64,000 bases of DNA from positions 62,001-126,000 of the forward strand of contig VLTN01000016.1 of assembly GCA_008330645.1 (NCBI GenBank), read 5' to 3'. A program made the translations under genes and the position numbers. A model generated the notes under the pieces. The model made no database searches, was not told the DNA's origin, and saw only the letters and a program-made list of their open reading frames with translations. Shown here one piece after another: positions 63,762 through 64,000 of this stretch. This stretch comes from Cafeteria roenbergensis (taxonomy: Eukaryota > Sar > Bigyra > Bicosoecida > Cafeteriaceae). Each line of letters starts with the position of its first letter. Positions within the stretch are counted from its first letter, which is position 1.

Positions 63762-64000
63762 CTAGGCCTCGCCGCCGGCCCGGGCCACGATGAGCTCTGC
63801 TTTGAGCCGCCGGTTCTCCTCCGCGAGGAAGGCGACGTCCTCTGCAGCGTGCTGCAGGTGCTTGCCCATGGCCACCGCCTGCTGCTTGAGCGTGGCCCGC
63901 TCCTCCTCGTAGCCCTCCACGATGGCCCGCACCATGCGAAGCTCCTTCTCGCGGGACACGCGCAGCTGCTCCTCCGCCTCGGCCCGCATGGAGGCCACAG
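63762..64000 (-). CDS. C-terminal part of a coiled-coil protein
   Basis: The frame is open from the right edge of the window to TAG at 63764..63762, at least 79 residues. It is a continuous charged heptad pattern (EAEEQLRVSREKELRMVRAI, YEEERATLKQQAVAMGKHLQ, DVAFLAEENRRLKAELIVAR) ending Gly-Gly-Glu-Ala. The family is not recognisable from this fragment. The 5' part lies outside. It sits on the same strand as the ACL4-like gene, 221 bp upstream of the latter's ATG. Confidence 0.7.
   Translation of the reverse strand, partial: VASMRAEAEEQLRVSREKELRMVRAIVEGYEEERATLKQQAVAMGKHLQHAAEDVAFLAEENRRLKAELIVARAGGEA

Overview
The window is a gene-dense stretch of nuclear DNA from a very GC-rich eukaryote (about 70% GC by eye, not counted). 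The organism is eukaryotic because the genes are single transcription units with spliceosomal introns and the products are typically eukaryotic: signal recognition particle, dynactin, spindle checkpoint, N-glycosylation and mitochondrial import-type presequences. Nicolin-1-like, dynamitin and EF-hand/WD40 proteins suggest a flagellated cell. An animal-type Na+/K+-ATPase fits a marine protist. Gamma-carbonic-anhydrase-type complex I subunits are typical of plants, algae and many protists and are absent from animals and fungi. No plastid, viral or mobile-element gene is seen. A GC-rich heterotrophic stramenopile such as a bicosoecid (Cafeteria type) would fit, but this is inference only.

Layout from left to right: end of an unknown gene (+); CBS-pair protein (-); ORMDL (+); mitochondrial calcium uniporter MCU (-); gamma-CA-like complex I protein (+); DIX-domain protein (-); Na+/K+-type P-ATPase (+); RuvBL1/pontin (-); SGT1 (+); citrate synthase (-); SRP72 (+); a 3,505-residue coiled-coil/disordered protein (-); SelK-like ER protein (+); CK2 beta (-); a 2,370-residue RADX-like OB-fold protein (+); a 2,381-residue EF-hand/WD40 protein (+); LSM3 (-); BUB3 (+); ALG9 (-); COQ10 (+); nicolin-1-like (-); dynamitin/DCTN2 (+); ACL4-like TPR chaperone (-); a coiled-coil protein running off the right end (-).

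Strands alternate almost perfectly: 21 of 23 neighbouring pairs are on opposite strands. Start codons of the ten divergent pairs lie only 185-391 bp apart, implying shared bidirectional promoters. Introns were placed by reading frame and homology. Nearly all begin GTGAG and end GCAG, and they cluster in the first part of each gene, leaving one long 3' exon. The genes are mostly single-copy housekeeping functions (mitochondrial metabolism and calcium entry, ER lipid and glycan control, chromatin and replication, microtubules) and do not form one pathway. The items most worth a second look are the DIX-domain protein, the large RADX homologue, the SelK-like gene ending TGA-GGA-TAG, and the genome-architecture signals (strand alternation and splice-site uniformity).
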